This document shows positions 45,043 to 52,783 of a stretch of 60,848 bases of DNA, piece by piece. The DNA comes from Caulobacteraceae bacterium (lineage in GTDB: Bacteria; Pseudomonadota; Alphaproteobacteria; Caulobacterales; Caulobacteraceae), in NCBI GenBank assembly GCA_019748055.1, contig JAIEQC010000018.1, positions 1-60,848 of the forward strand, read 5' to 3'. Under the pieces are notes generated by a model. That model worked only from the letters and a program-made list of their open reading frames with translations, did no database searches and had not been told where the DNA came from. Position 1 is the first letter of the stretch, and each line of letters starts with the position of its first letter. Both the position numbers and the translations under genes were made by a program.

Positions 45043-47147
45043 GCCGCCCGCACGGCCGCTTCGTCCTCTGCCGTCAGCGCCTGGTTCAGCACCCGCAGCA
45101 GGCCGGTCTGGCTGATCGGCTTGGCCATGTGCGCGTCCATCCCGGAGGCCAGGCAGCGGGCCACGTCCTCGGGCATGGCGTCGGCCGTCATGGCGATGAT
45201 GGGCGTGGTCAGGCCGCCGGCGCGCAGCGCCCGGGTCGCCTCCAGACCGTCCATCCGCGGCATGCGCACGTCCATCAGGACCAGGTCGAAGGCTTCGGCC
45301 CCGGCGGCGGCGACCGCCTCCACGCCGTCGATCGCCTCGGCCACCTCGCAGCCGAAGGCTTCCAGCATGACACGGGCGACCTCGCGGTTCACCGGATGAT
45401 CGTCGACGACCAGCACGCGCGGCGTGCGGCCGCCCTCCGTCGGGGGCTCCGGTTCCGGCGCCGGGGCGTCGGCGGCGCGGGCGAGCGGCAGCACCAGGGT
45501 GAAGGCGGCGCCGCAGCCCTCGCCGCCCTGCACCTCGATCGTGCCGCCCATGCGCGCGACGTTGCGAGACGCCAAGGCGAGCCCCATCCCGGCCCCCTCG
45601 TGCGCGCGGCACAGGGTGGCGTCGGCCTGCTCGAAGGCCTGGAACAGGCGGTCGCGCTCGGCGGGGTCCAGCCCGCGGCCGGTGTCGGCGACGCGCAGGG
45701 CGATGCGGTCGCCGCGTTCGCGCACGGTGATCTCGACGCCGCCGCGATCGGTGAATTTCACGGCGTTGGAGATCAGGGCGTGGAGCGCCTGACGCAGCAC
45801 GCGGCGGTCGGCCATGTGCCGCGCGCCGGGCACGAGCAGCGTCTCCACCCGCAGCGACAGCCCCTTGGCCTCCAGCGCGTCCAGGCTGGGCTTCAGCGCG
45901 TCCTCGACCACCTCGCCCAGCGCCACGGGCTCCGGGGACAGGGTCGCGTCGTCGCGGGCGAAGTCCAGGACGTCCTCGACCAGCATCAGCAGGCCGTCGC
46001 TGGAGCGGCGGATCTGGCGCGCCTGCCGCACGGCCTCGGGATCCAGGTCGGGTCGGGCGGCCAGCAGGTCGGCGAAGCCGGCCACGCCGTTCAGCGGCGT
46101 GCGCATCTCATGGCTCATCAGCGCCAGGAACCGGCCCCGCGCCTCTGCGGCGTGCTCGGCGCGGCGACGTGCGTCCTGGGCGGCCAGGGTGCGGGCGCGA
46201 AGGCGCGATTCCAGCCGTCGCCGCTCGGTCACGACGGTGGAGATCGGCAGGGCGGTGATGACGATGCAGGTCAGAAAGACGTTCAGCACGATCAGCCGCC
46301 GCATCATCTCCGGCGCCCCCGCCAGCGCCGGGTCGGCCGACAGCTGGGTCAGATGCACCGGGCCGTGCCCGGTCAGGGTCAGGGCGCCGCACAGCACCGC
46401 AGTCACGAGGACCGCCGCCGCCGTGGTGGGCGGCGACAGGCGCAGGGCGATCAGAAGAAGCGGCATCATGGTCAGGAACTGCAGCGGCGCCGAAGACTGC
46501 CAGAAGGTCAGGACCGTCACGCCGACGCTGAGCGCGATCAGCAGCGCCGCCTCGTGTCGCGACGCCCGGCTCATGCCCCGGAAGCGGTAGGCGCGGGCGA
46601 ACATCAGAAGCGCCGGCGTGATCAGCATGACGCCCAGAAACTCCACCGACACGTACGTCTGGACGAAGAACAGGAGCATGGTCGGGGTCATGGGGTTGAG
46701 GGCGTTCATCACGCCCAGCGCCACGGCCGCCGACGCCAGCACGGCGGGCACTGCAGCCAGCAAGGTGAACCGGATCAGACGCACCGGCCGCCGCATGTCC
46801 AGGGCCGCGCCGCAGAACCGGCGCGCCAGAACCGCCGTGATCACCGCCACGCCCATGTTGAGCACGGCGTTCAGCCACAGGAATATGCCCGGGTCGCCGC
46901 GAAAAACGTTGTTGATCAGGTTGGCGGCGAAACAGGCCAGCAGCACGCCGATCGCCTCGCGCCGGTGCAGCTGAAGCAGGGCGGCGGCCATGATGCCGTT
47001 CGACAGCCAGACCGCGACCGATCCGAACTCCCGCGCCGACCAGAAGCCGACGGCCAGAGACGTGACGAACAGCGCCACATAGACCCACGGCGCGGGGCCC
47101 GCCTTCCGGCCGGCCTCATGCCTGAACACACGCCACCGACCCTTCAA
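45039..47147 (-). CDS. MASE1-type hybrid histidine kinase
   Basis: 702-residue membrane hybrid kinase. The N-terminal half has eight or so hydrophobic segments over about 20-310 and resembles a MASE1 sensor (VAVWLSNGIMAAALL, FRGDPGIFLWLNAVLNMG). Then HisKA with FLALMSHEMRTPLNGVAGFADLL (phospho-His near 352), HATPase with LISNAVKFTDRGG and DTGRGLD...GMGLALA, and a C-terminal REC starting VLVVDDHPVNREVARVML with LMDVRMPRMDG. It is a paralogue of the frameshifted kinase at the left end. A TTG start at 47147 is used since no ATG is near. Output partner not in the window. Confidence 0.9.
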   Translation of the reverse strand: MKGRWRVFRHEAGRKAGPAPWVYVALFVTSLAVGFWSAREFGSVAVWLSNGIMAAALLQLHRREAIGVLLACFAANLINNVFRGDPGIFLWLNAVLNMGVAVITAVLARRFCGAALDMRRPVRLIRFTLLAAVPAVLASAAVALGVMNALNPMTPTMLLFFVQTYVSVEFLGVMLITPALLMFARAYRFRGMSRASRHEAALLIALSVGVTVLTFWQSSAPLQFLTMMPLLLIALRLSPPTTAAAVLVTAVLCGALTLTGHGPVHLTQLSADPALAGAPEMMRRLIVLNVFLTCIVITALPISTVVTERRRLESRLRARTLAAQDARRRAEHAAEARGRFLALMSHEMRTPLNGVAGFADLLAARPDLDPEAVRQARQIRRSSDGLLMLVEDVLDFARDDATLSPEPVALGEVVEDALKPSLDALEAKGLSLRVETLLVPGARHMADRRVLRQALHALISNAVKFTDRGGVEITVRERGDRIALRVADTGRGLDPAERDRLFQAFEQADATLCRAHEGAGMGLALASRNVARMGGTIEVQGGEGCGAAFTLVLPLARAADAPAPEPEPPTEGGRTPRVLVVDDHPVNREVARVMLEAFGCEVAEAIDGVEAVAAAGAEAFDLVLMDVRMPRMDGLEATRALRAGGLTTPIIAMTADAMPEDVARCLASGMDAHMAKPISQTGLLRVLNQALTAEDEAAVRAA

Positions 47148-47224
47148 GACCGGTCCCCCCCACTCCCACTGACGTCAGGACTAACAGCCAGCCGTAAACA
47201 AATCGGCCCACAGGTCGCAGGGCC

Positions 47225-47250
47225 GGAACCGGGGTTCAGGCGCGGCCGTT
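47225..47250 (+). promoter_or_regulatory. EcfG-type promoter of the nucleotidyltransferase operon
   Basis: Forward strand has GGAAC-N17-CGTT, an exact match at 17-bp spacing, ending 27 bp before the nucleotidyltransferase start. This predicts that the pair of genes below belongs to the general stress response. Confidence 0.65.
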
Positions 47251-47277
47251 CCCCCTGCCTCGCTTCCAGAGGCCCCC

Positions 47278-48057
47278 ATGTCCGACACCGTGCTCGATCC
47301 CAGCTTCCACCCGCCCGAGGAGGCGGTGGAGTTCTATGAGGAGAGCCTCCGGCTGCTGAAGGGGAGCGGCATCCCCTTCCTTCTGTCGGGCACCTATGCG
47401 GTGACGGCCTATACCGGCATCCGGCGGCCGACGAAGGATCTGGACGTCTTCTGCAAGCCCGGCGACTACCCCCGCATCCTGGCCTTCTTCCAGGCCCGCG
47501 GATACCGCACCGACGTCGAGGACGAGCGCTGGATCGCCAAGGTGTGGAAGGACGAGAAGCACTTCTTCGACGTGATCTTCGCCATGTCGAACGGCACCAT
47601 CGCCGTGAACGACAGCTGGTTCGGCGAGGACGTGATCAACGTCTATGGGCACATCGTCACGATCACCCCGCCGACGGCCCTGATCCTGTCGAAAGTCTTC
47701 ATACAGGACCGCTATCGCTTCGACGGCGCCGACGTGAACCACGTCATCCTGAAGCAGTCCGAGGCCATCGACTGGAAGTCGCTGCTCGACCAGATGGACC
47801 TGTACTGGGAGGTGCTGATGGCGCACCTGCTGAACTTCCGCTTCGCCTATCCGACCGAGCGGGACCGGGTGCCCGGCTGGGTCATGACTGAGCTGACCGA
47901 GCGGCTGCGGGCGCAGGTCGACCTGCCGGCGCCGCGGGTGAAGGTCTGCCGGGGCCGCCTGTTCAGCCCGCGCGACTACATCTCCGACGTGGCCGAGTGG
48001 GGCTTCGGCGACGTGGTCGGCAAGGGCCTGGAAGAGCGCCACGACCCGGTGCACTGA
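47278..48057 (+). CDS. nucleotidyltransferase-fold protein
   Basis: 259-residue protein of the MNT/AbiEii-type nucleotidyltransferase superfamily. FLLSGTYAVTAYTGIRRPTKDLDVFCKPGDY (about 36-67) contains the G(G/S)xA helix start and the DLD metal motif expected from this fold, and KHFFDVIFAMSNG (about 98-110) gives the third acidic residue. Following residues PTALILSKVFIQDRYRFDGADVNH resemble the helical part of such proteins. Targets could be a nucleotide, an RNA end or a protein. It is followed 2 bp later by a metallophosphoesterase, and an EcfG-type promoter lies upstream. Its function is unknown to me. Confidence 0.82.
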   Translation: MSDTVLDPSFHPPEEAVEFYEESLRLLKGSGIPFLLSGTYAVTAYTGIRRPTKDLDVFCKPGDYPRILAFFQARGYRTDVEDERWIAKVWKDEKHFFDVIFAMSNGTIAVNDSWFGEDVINVYGHIVTITPPTALILSKVFIQDRYRFDGADVNHVILKQSEAIDWKSLLDQMDLYWEVLMAHLLNFRFAYPTERDRVPGWVMTELTERLRAQVDLPAPRVKVCRGRLFSPRDYISDVAEWGFGDVVGKGLEERHDPVH

Positions 48058-48059
48058 CC

Positions 48060-48863
48060 ATGAGCGACGTCGTCGTCCCCATCCCGCCCGCCGATCAGGA
48101 CGCGGCCCCGCAGACGCTGCAGCCCGGGCTGGAGCCCGGCCCGGCGAAGAAGCTGCGCGTGGCCGCCGTCGGCGACCTGCACGTCGGCGAAGGTCAGGAC
48201 CGGCCCTATCGCGACCTGTTCGAGCGGGTGCACGAGGACGCCGACGTCCTGTGCCTGGCCGGCGACCTGACCAACTTCGGCAAGACGCGCGAGGTCGAAA
48301 TCCTGCTGGAGGACCTGAAGGCCTGCCGAATCCCCATGGTCGGCGTGCTGGGCAACCACGAGCACGAATGCGGTCAGCCGGACCATGTGCGCGACCTGCT
48401 GTGCGACGCGGGGGTCAAGGTTCTGGACGGCGGGCAGGCCTATGAGATCGAGGGTGTGGGCTTCGCCGGCGGCAAGGGCTTCGTCGGCGGCTTCGGCCGC
48501 TACATGCTGAGCGCCTTCGGCGAGACGGAGATCAAGCGCTTCGTGCAGGAGGCGGTGGACGACGCCAACCTGATCGAGAACTCAATCCGCACGCTGCGGA
48601 CCGAGCGGTCGGTCGTCGTGCTGCACTATGCGCCGATCGTCGACACCGTGGTGGGCGAGCCGGCGGAGATCCACGCCTTCCTGGGCTCGTCGCGTCTGGG
48701 CGAGACGATCGACCGCTACGACAACGTCTCTCTGGTGGTGCACGGCCACGCCCACCGCGGCGCGCCGGAAGGCCGCACCAACAAGGGCGTGCCCGTCTAC
48801 AACGTCGCCCTCCCGGTGCTGCGGACGCTCGGGGAGACGCCGTACCGGGTGTTCGAGGTCTAG
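48060..48863 (+). CDS. calcineurin-like metallophosphoesterase
   Basis: 267-residue phosphoesterase. All metal motifs are present: AVGDLHVGEG (Asp and His), LAGDLTNFGK (Asp), GVLGNHEHECG (Asn-His), VVVLHYAPIVD (His) and VVHGHAHRGA (His-x-His). About 32 residues of low complexity precede the fold. The family covers nucleases and phosphodiesterases that act on nucleotides or nucleic acid. Two bases separate it from the nucleotidyltransferase stop, so the pair is co-translated and may make and remove the same modification (inference). It converges with the GDT1-type gene and overlaps its stop. Confidence 0.88.
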   Translation: MSDVVVPIPPADQDAAPQTLQPGLEPGPAKKLRVAAVGDLHVGEGQDRPYRDLFERVHEDADVLCLAGDLTNFGKTREVEILLEDLKACRIPMVGVLGNHEHECGQPDHVRDLLCDAGVKVLDGGQAYEIEGVGFAGGKGFVGGFGRYMLSAFGETEIKRFVQEAVDDANLIENSIRTLRTERSVVVLHYAPIVDTVVGEPAEIHAFLGSSRLGETIDRYDNVSLVVHGHAHRGAPEGRTNKGVPVYNVALPVLRTLGETPYRVFEV

Positions 48864-49423
48864 CCCGCCAGCAGCATCCACGCGCCCGTGGCGATGAAGC
48901 CCAGCGCGGCGGCAAGACGGATCCATTTCAGGGGCAGCCGCTTCGCCAGCGCCTCGCCGAGCAGGACGGCGGGGACGTTGGCGATCATCATGCCGAGGGT
49001 CGACCCCAGCAGGACGGGAACCAGGGCCTCGAACCGCGCGGCCAGAAGGGCGGTGGCGATCTGGGTCTTGTCGCCGATCTCCAGCACGAAGAAGGCGGCG
49101 GCGGTGGTCAGAAAGACGCCGAGGAAGGTCTTCTCGTCCGCGTCGGTCCGTTCCTCCAGCCGGTCGGGGATCAGCGCCCAGGCGCCGAAGCCAAGGAACG
49201 CCAAGCCGACGACCCACTTCAGGTGATCCCCATCCATGAAGCGCGCCAGCACCGAGCCGGCGACGGCCGCGAAGGCGTGGTTCAGCACCGTGGCGGCGAA
49301 GATGCCCAGAATGATCGGCGCGGGCCGGCGCCAGGCTGCGGCCAGGACCACGGCCAGCAGCATGGTCTTGTCGCCGATCTCGGCGACCGCAACCAGACCG
49401 GTCGAAATCAGAAAGGCGTCCAA
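48860..49423 (-). CDS. GDT1/TMEM165 family manganese exporter
   Basis: 187-residue inner-membrane cation exporter (UPF0016). Two copies of the E-(I/L)-GDK(T/S) motif define the family: AVAEIGDKTMLLAVVLA near the N-terminus and FFVLEIGDKTQIATALLAA near residue 107; about six membrane helices surround them. Bacterial members such as MneA export Mn2+ and are commonly controlled by the yybP-ykoY riboswitch, which is found upstream here. Start: TGA lies three codons upstream in frame and no ATG occurs before the first motif, so a TTG at 49423 is the only reasonable start. Confidence 0.92.
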   Translation of the reverse strand: MDAFLISTGLVAVAEIGDKTMLLAVVLAAAWRRPAPIILGIFAATVLNHAFAAVAGSVLARFMDGDHLKWVVGLAFLGFGAWALIPDRLEERTDADEKTFLGVFLTTAAAFFVLEIGDKTQIATALLAARFEALVPVLLGSTLGMMIANVPAVLLGEALAKRLPLKWIRLAAALGFIATGAWMLLAG

Positions 49424-49459
49424 GGGACGTCACCGAATGCGCGGGGGGCCGACGGAGGA

Positions 49460-49521
49460 CCAGCGACTTCGCAGCCAGGCCCCCGCATGGAAGCGCCCTG
49501 CGAAGTCAGCGGTCTTGCTGG
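49460..49521 (-). other. long hairpin in the exporter leader
   Basis: A perfect 10-bp stem (GACTTCGCAG 49465-49474 with CTGCGAAGTC 49498-49507), flanked by CCAGC/GCTGG (49460-49464 and 49517-49521), folds just before the exporter start. It may be the part of the leader where the riboswitch acts, or an mRNA-stability hairpin. No U-run follows. Confidence 0.6.
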
Positions 49522-49532
49522 AACTCTCTCGT

Positions 49533-49572
49533 GCCCTAACGCTCGCCTCGCGGAGGCTCGCTGCTTGAGGGC
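49533..49572 (+). repeat. copy B of the 40-nt structured repeat family
   Basis: Outer stem GCCCT/AGGGC; inner stem GCCTC/GAGGC on a GCG loop; constant GCTGCTTGAG. Against copy A the inner stem has changed GCGAC/GTCGC to GCCTC/GAGGC on both strands. Forms an inverted doublet with copy D, with 8 bp between. Confidence 0.88.
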
Positions 49573-49580
49573 GCCGAACC

Positions 49581-49620
49581 GGCCTCAAGCAGCATCGCGC
49601 CGCGCGCGATGCGATAGGCC
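49581..49620 (-). repeat. copy D of the 40-nt structured repeat family (reverse orientation)
   Basis: On the reverse strand: outer stem GGCCT/AGGCC, inner stem lengthened to 9 bp (GCATCGCGC/GCGCGATGC) on the same GCG loop, and the constant TGCTTGAG. Same length, 40 nt, as the other three. It lies between the riboswitch and copy B. Confidence 0.85.
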
Positions 49621-49725
49621 AACAAGAGTGTCCTTCCGCGCCATTCCCTCCGGGCGAGGGAAAGCATGTTGACGCGGACCCCGCATGAGACGCTGCGGGC
49701 GGCTACTCCCCGATGACGGCGTCGC
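49615..49725 (-). promoter_or_regulatory. yybP-ykoY (Mn2+) riboswitch
   Basis: The reverse strand contains GGGGAGTAG (complement of 49703-49711) and GTCAACATGC (complement of 49664-49673), the two conserved loops that dock and bind Mn2+ in this class. Helices CCCGCA/TGCGGG (49680-49699), TTCCCTC/GAGGGAA (49644-49662) and CCGCG/CGCGG surround them in the expected layout. The next gene on this strand is a GDT1-type Mn exporter, the usual target. Boundaries are approximate. Confidence 0.82.
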
Positions 49726-49726
49726 C

Positions 49727-50476
49727 TTAGCGCGGAGAGGGCTCGTCGTGCAAGCCGGACAGGCGCGCCGCCTGCCGCCGCTCGAACCCATAGCTGACCA
49801 GCCACAGCGCCATGGCCCAGGCCGCACCGGCGCACCAGCCGGCGATGACGTCGCTGGCCCAATGGGCGCCCAGATAGACGCGGGTCATGCCGATGATCAG
49901 GGCGATCGTCAGCGCCCAGCCGAGCGCGAAAGCCTTGAACCGCCGCTGCTGGAAGGCGCAGGTCAGCATCACGCCAAGCGTCAGATAGAAGACGGTCGAC
50001 AGCAGGGCGTGGCCGGACGGGAAGCTGGCGTTGATCGTCTCCACCGCCTGATAGACGGCGGGCGGCCGGTCGCGGGCGAACAGCGCCTTCAGCCCCTCGC
50101 TGAGGGCGACCCCGCCCAGCAGGCCCAGCACCAGAAGCAGGGCCGACAGACGCTTCCGCTGCATCACCAAGAAGATCACGGCGATCAGGGCGAACAGGGT
50201 CAGGACCGAAATGCCGCCCAGCGGCGTCAGATCGGCCGCCGCCTCCGCCAGCCACCACGGCCCGCGCGCGTTGCCCGGCGTCGGCTGCAGCCAGGTGAGC
50301 ACCGACATGTCGAAGGCCTGACCGTCGGCCTCGGTCGCGTCGTCGGCCACCTCGATGAAGGTCAGAACGCCCACCGCGACGACCAGCAGGGCCGCAAGGG
50401 CGGCGATCTCCGCGCGCGCGACCCGGAGGGCGCGGCGCAGGAAGGTGGCGAACTGGACTTCGGTCATGGTCGGCAT
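49727..50476 (-). CDS. PAP2-family membrane phosphatase
   Basis: 249-residue inner-membrane phosphatase. The three PAP2 motifs are visible: KALFARDRP (K-x6-RP), SFPSGHALLS (PSGH) and TRVYLGAHWASDVIAG (SR-x5-H-x3-D with Thr for Ser), within about six helices. Substrates in this family are lipid phosphates, such as phosphatidate, undecaprenyl pyrophosphate or PG-phosphate. A perfect EcfG-type promoter match lies immediately before the called ATG; if it is used, the mRNA would start inside the first codons and translation would begin at the ATG of MTEVQF (50467), nearly leaderless. Confidence 0.9.
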   Translation of the reverse strand: MPTMTEVQFATFLRRALRVARAEIAALAALLVVAVGVLTFIEVADDATEADGQAFDMSVLTWLQPTPGNARGPWWLAEAAADLTPLGGISVLTLFALIAVIFLVMQRKRLSALLLVLGLLGGVALSEGLKALFARDRPPAVYQAVETINASFPSGHALLSTVFYLTLGVMLTCAFQQRRFKAFALGWALTIALIIGMTRVYLGAHWASDVIAGWCAGAAWAMALWLVSYGFERRQAARLSGLHDEPSPR

Positions 50477-50477
50477 G

Positions 50478-50502
50478 AACGGTCACGCTTGAAGGGCGTT
50501 CC
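50478..50502 (-). promoter_or_regulatory. EcfG-type promoter overlapping the PAP2 gene start
   Basis: Reverse strand reads GGAAC-N16-CGTT exactly; the -10 element ends one base before the called ATG at 50476. The expected start of transcription falls 3-6 bases before the in-frame ATG at 50467. Confidence 0.55.
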
Positions 50503-50631
50503 AGATCACGCGGTCGTGATCATCGGCGTCATGCCGTCGTCTTGGCCCGTCCACAGGCTCATCCCCCGTCCCGAGAGCGATTCGGCCAGAAAACGAACGT
50601 CAACCCCGTTGACGGGTCGTTAGCCATCTGC

Positions 50632-50678
50632 GCCCCATATGTGGGTTCGGGAGGCGCTTCGCCCACTAGATGATGTGG
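50632..50678 (+). promoter_or_regulatory. candidate pair of NrdR boxes before nrdA
   Basis: Two 16-bp sites (50632-50647 and 50663-50678) match 9 and 10 of 16 positions of the NrdR consensus and have centres 31 bp apart, the spacing typical for NrdR (three helical turns). Individual matches are weak. Confidence 0.35.
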
Positions 50679-50726
50679 TCGAAACGCAGGTGGCTTAATC
50701 GAGACTCTGTTCGGGGCACTGACCAA

Positions 50727-52616
50727 ATGGCTGGCGGCGAAGCGGTGAAGACGGCGGAATTCCAGACGGTTGCGGAGGTCGAGGCGACCCCGAAGCCGCA
50801 GCTTTCGGTGGTCAGATCGATCCAGCTGGACCGCTCGCGCGACGCCCTGCTGACGGAATTCGGCAAGAAGACGCTGGAGGACCGCTATCTGCTGAAGGGC
50901 GAGTCCTATCAGGACATGTTCGCCCGCGTCGCCACGGCGTTCTCCGACGACGCCGACCACGCCCAGCGCGTCTATGACTACATGTCCAAGCTGTGGTTCA
51001 TGCCGGCCACGCCGGTGCTGTCGAACGGGGGCGCGGATCGCGGCCTGCCGATCAGCTGCTTCCTGAACGCGGTCGGCGACTCGCTCGACGGCATCCAGAA
51101 CGTCTGGAACGAGAACGTCGCCTTGGCGTCCAACGGCGGCGGCATCGGCACCTATTGGGGCGGCGTCCGCTCCATCGGCGAAAAGGTGAAGGGCGCGGGC
51201 CAGACCAGCGGCATCATCCCCTTCATCCGCGTGATGGATTCGCTGACGCTGGCCATCTCGCAGGGCTCGCTGCGCCGCGGCTCGGCGGCGGTCTATCTGG
51301 ACGTCCACCATCCGGAGATCGAGGAGTTCCTCGAGATCCGCAAACCCTCGGGCGACTTCAACCGCAAGTCCCTGAACCTGCACCACGGCATCAACATCAC
51401 CGACGCCTTCATGGAGGCGGTGCGCGACGGCAAGACCTTCGACCTGGTCTCGCCCAAGACCGGCGAGGTCATGAAGACCGTCGACGCCCGCAGTCTGTGG
51501 CAGAAGATCCTCGAGATCCGCCTGCAGACGGGCGAGCCCTATCTGATCTTCTCCGACACGGTGAACCGGCAGATGCCGCAGCACCAGAAGGACCTGGGGC
51601 TGAAGGTCAAACAGTCGAACCTGTGCGCCGAGATCATGTTGCACACCGGCCGCGACCACCTGGGCATCGACCGCACCGCCGTGTGCTGCCTGTCGTCGGT
51701 AAATGCCGAGAAGTTTCTGGAGTGGCGCGAGGAGCCGATGTTCGTCGAGGACCTGATGCGGTTCCTGGACAACGTGCTGGAAGACTTCATCCGTCGCGCC
51801 CCGCCGGCCATGAAGGCCGCCGTCTATTCGGCCGTGCGGGAACGCTCGGTGGGTCTGGGCCTGATGGGCTTCCACTCCTTCCTGCAGGCTCAGGGCGTCG
51901 CCTTCGAAAGCGCCATGGCCAAGTCGTGGAACATGCGGCTGTTCAAGCACCTGCGTCGCGAGGCCGACAAGGCCAGCCGCGTCCTGGCCGAGGAGAAGGG
52001 CCCGTGCGAGGACGCCCGCGAGCGCGGCGTCATGGAGCGGTTCAGCCACAAGCTGGCCATCGCCCCGACCGCCTCCATCTCGATCATCTGCGGCGGCACC
52101 TCGGCGGGCATCGAGCCGATCCCGGCCAACATCTACACCCACAAGACCCTGTCGGGCTCATTCGCGGTCAAGAACCCGTATCTGGAAGAGCTGCTGGAGG
52201 GCAAAGGTCTGAACACCGACGCCGTCTGGTCCTCGATCCTTGAGAACGAAGGCTCGGTGCAGCATCTGGACGGCCTGACCGACGACGAGAAATCGGTGTT
52301 CAAGACCGCCTTCGAGCTGGATCAGCGCTGGCTGATCGACCTGGCCTCGGACCGCGCGCCGGAAATCTGCCAGGCCCAGTCGCTGAACCTGTTCATCCCC
52401 GGCGACGTCGACAAATGGGACCTGCACATGCTGCACTGGTCGGCGTGGGAGCGCGGCGTGAAGTCGCTGTATTACCTGCGTTCCAAGTCGGTGCAGCGCG
52501 CGGCCTTCGCCGGCGCCGAGGACAAGGTGAGCGGAGAGGCCGAAGTCGATCCGAACCAGCCCGACCTGTTCTCGGCCGCCCGCACCGACTACGACGAGTG
52601 CTTGGCCTGTCAGTAA
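50727..52616 (+). CDS. nrdA: class I ribonucleotide reductase, alpha subunit
   Basis: 629-residue catalytic subunit reducing NDPs to dNDPs. Active-site residues are all present: LPISCFLNAV and IDRTAVCCLSS (the redox cysteine pair), SNLCAEI (Asn-x-Cys-x-Glu), the radical-path tyrosines in SLYYLRS, and the C-terminal CLAC pair that is re-reduced by thioredoxin or glutaredoxin. There is no ATP-cone at the N-terminus, where about 45 weakly conserved residues precede LTEFGKKTLEDRYLLKGES, so the dATP on/off switch is missing. Start at the ATG before AGGEAVKT; an ATG at 50670 is possible. nrdB is 7 kb away on the other strand. Confidence 0.93.
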   Translation: MAGGEAVKTAEFQTVAEVEATPKPQLSVVRSIQLDRSRDALLTEFGKKTLEDRYLLKGESYQDMFARVATAFSDDADHAQRVYDYMSKLWFMPATPVLSNGGADRGLPISCFLNAVGDSLDGIQNVWNENVALASNGGGIGTYWGGVRSIGEKVKGAGQTSGIIPFIRVMDSLTLAISQGSLRRGSAAVYLDVHHPEIEEFLEIRKPSGDFNRKSLNLHHGINITDAFMEAVRDGKTFDLVSPKTGEVMKTVDARSLWQKILEIRLQTGEPYLIFSDTVNRQMPQHQKDLGLKVKQSNLCAEIMLHTGRDHLGIDRTAVCCLSSVNAEKFLEWREEPMFVEDLMRFLDNVLEDFIRRAPPAMKAAVYSAVRERSVGLGLMGFHSFLQAQGVAFESAMAKSWNMRLFKHLRREADKASRVLAEEKGPCEDARERGVMERFSHKLAIAPTASISIICGGTSAGIEPIPANIYTHKTLSGSFAVKNPYLEELLEGKGLNTDAVWSSILENEGSVQHLDGLTDDEKSVFKTAFELDQRWLIDLASDRAPEICQAQSLNLFIPGDVDKWDLHMLHWSAWERGVKSLYYLRSKSVQRAAFAGAEDKVSGEAEVDPNQPDLFSAARTDYDECLACQ

Positions 52617-52621
52617 GGCTG

Positions 52622-52661
52622 GCCCTACCGCTCGCGACGCGGTCGCCCGCTGCTTGAGGGC
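52622..52661 (+). repeat. copy C of the 40-nt structured repeat family
   Basis: Outer stem GCCCT/AGGGC, inner stem GCGAC/GTCGC, GCG loop and the constant GCTGCTTGAG. It starts 5 bp after the nrdA stop and is nearly identical to copy A except for the paired outer change. Confidence 0.88.
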
Positions 52662-52664
52662 AAG

Positions 52665-52690
52665 GGAACCGCAGCCGCAGGAGGTCCGTT
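52665..52690 (+). promoter_or_regulatory. EcfG-type promoter of the LpxR-like gene
   Basis: Forward strand has GGAAC-N17-CGTT, an exact match at 17-bp spacing, starting 4 bp after repeat copy C and ending 94 bp before the gene start. Confidence 0.5.
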
Positions 52691-52783
52691 CGGTGTCCGA
52701 AATCCGTCGTGAAAACGTCAGTTGCGGCCGGGGGCGACCCTGAGGCATGCTGGCGGGGCCGACGACGGTTTGAGGGGACCGCC

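Noticed and set aside
44601..47339. A 912-codon forward open frame opposite the MASE1 hybrid kinase
   Set aside because: Antisense shadow of a kinase with all its motifs; no domain in the translation.
49520..49544. GGAAC in the exporter leader as a possible EcfG site
   Set aside because: No CGTT at 16 or 17 bp; the bases there belong to repeat copy B.
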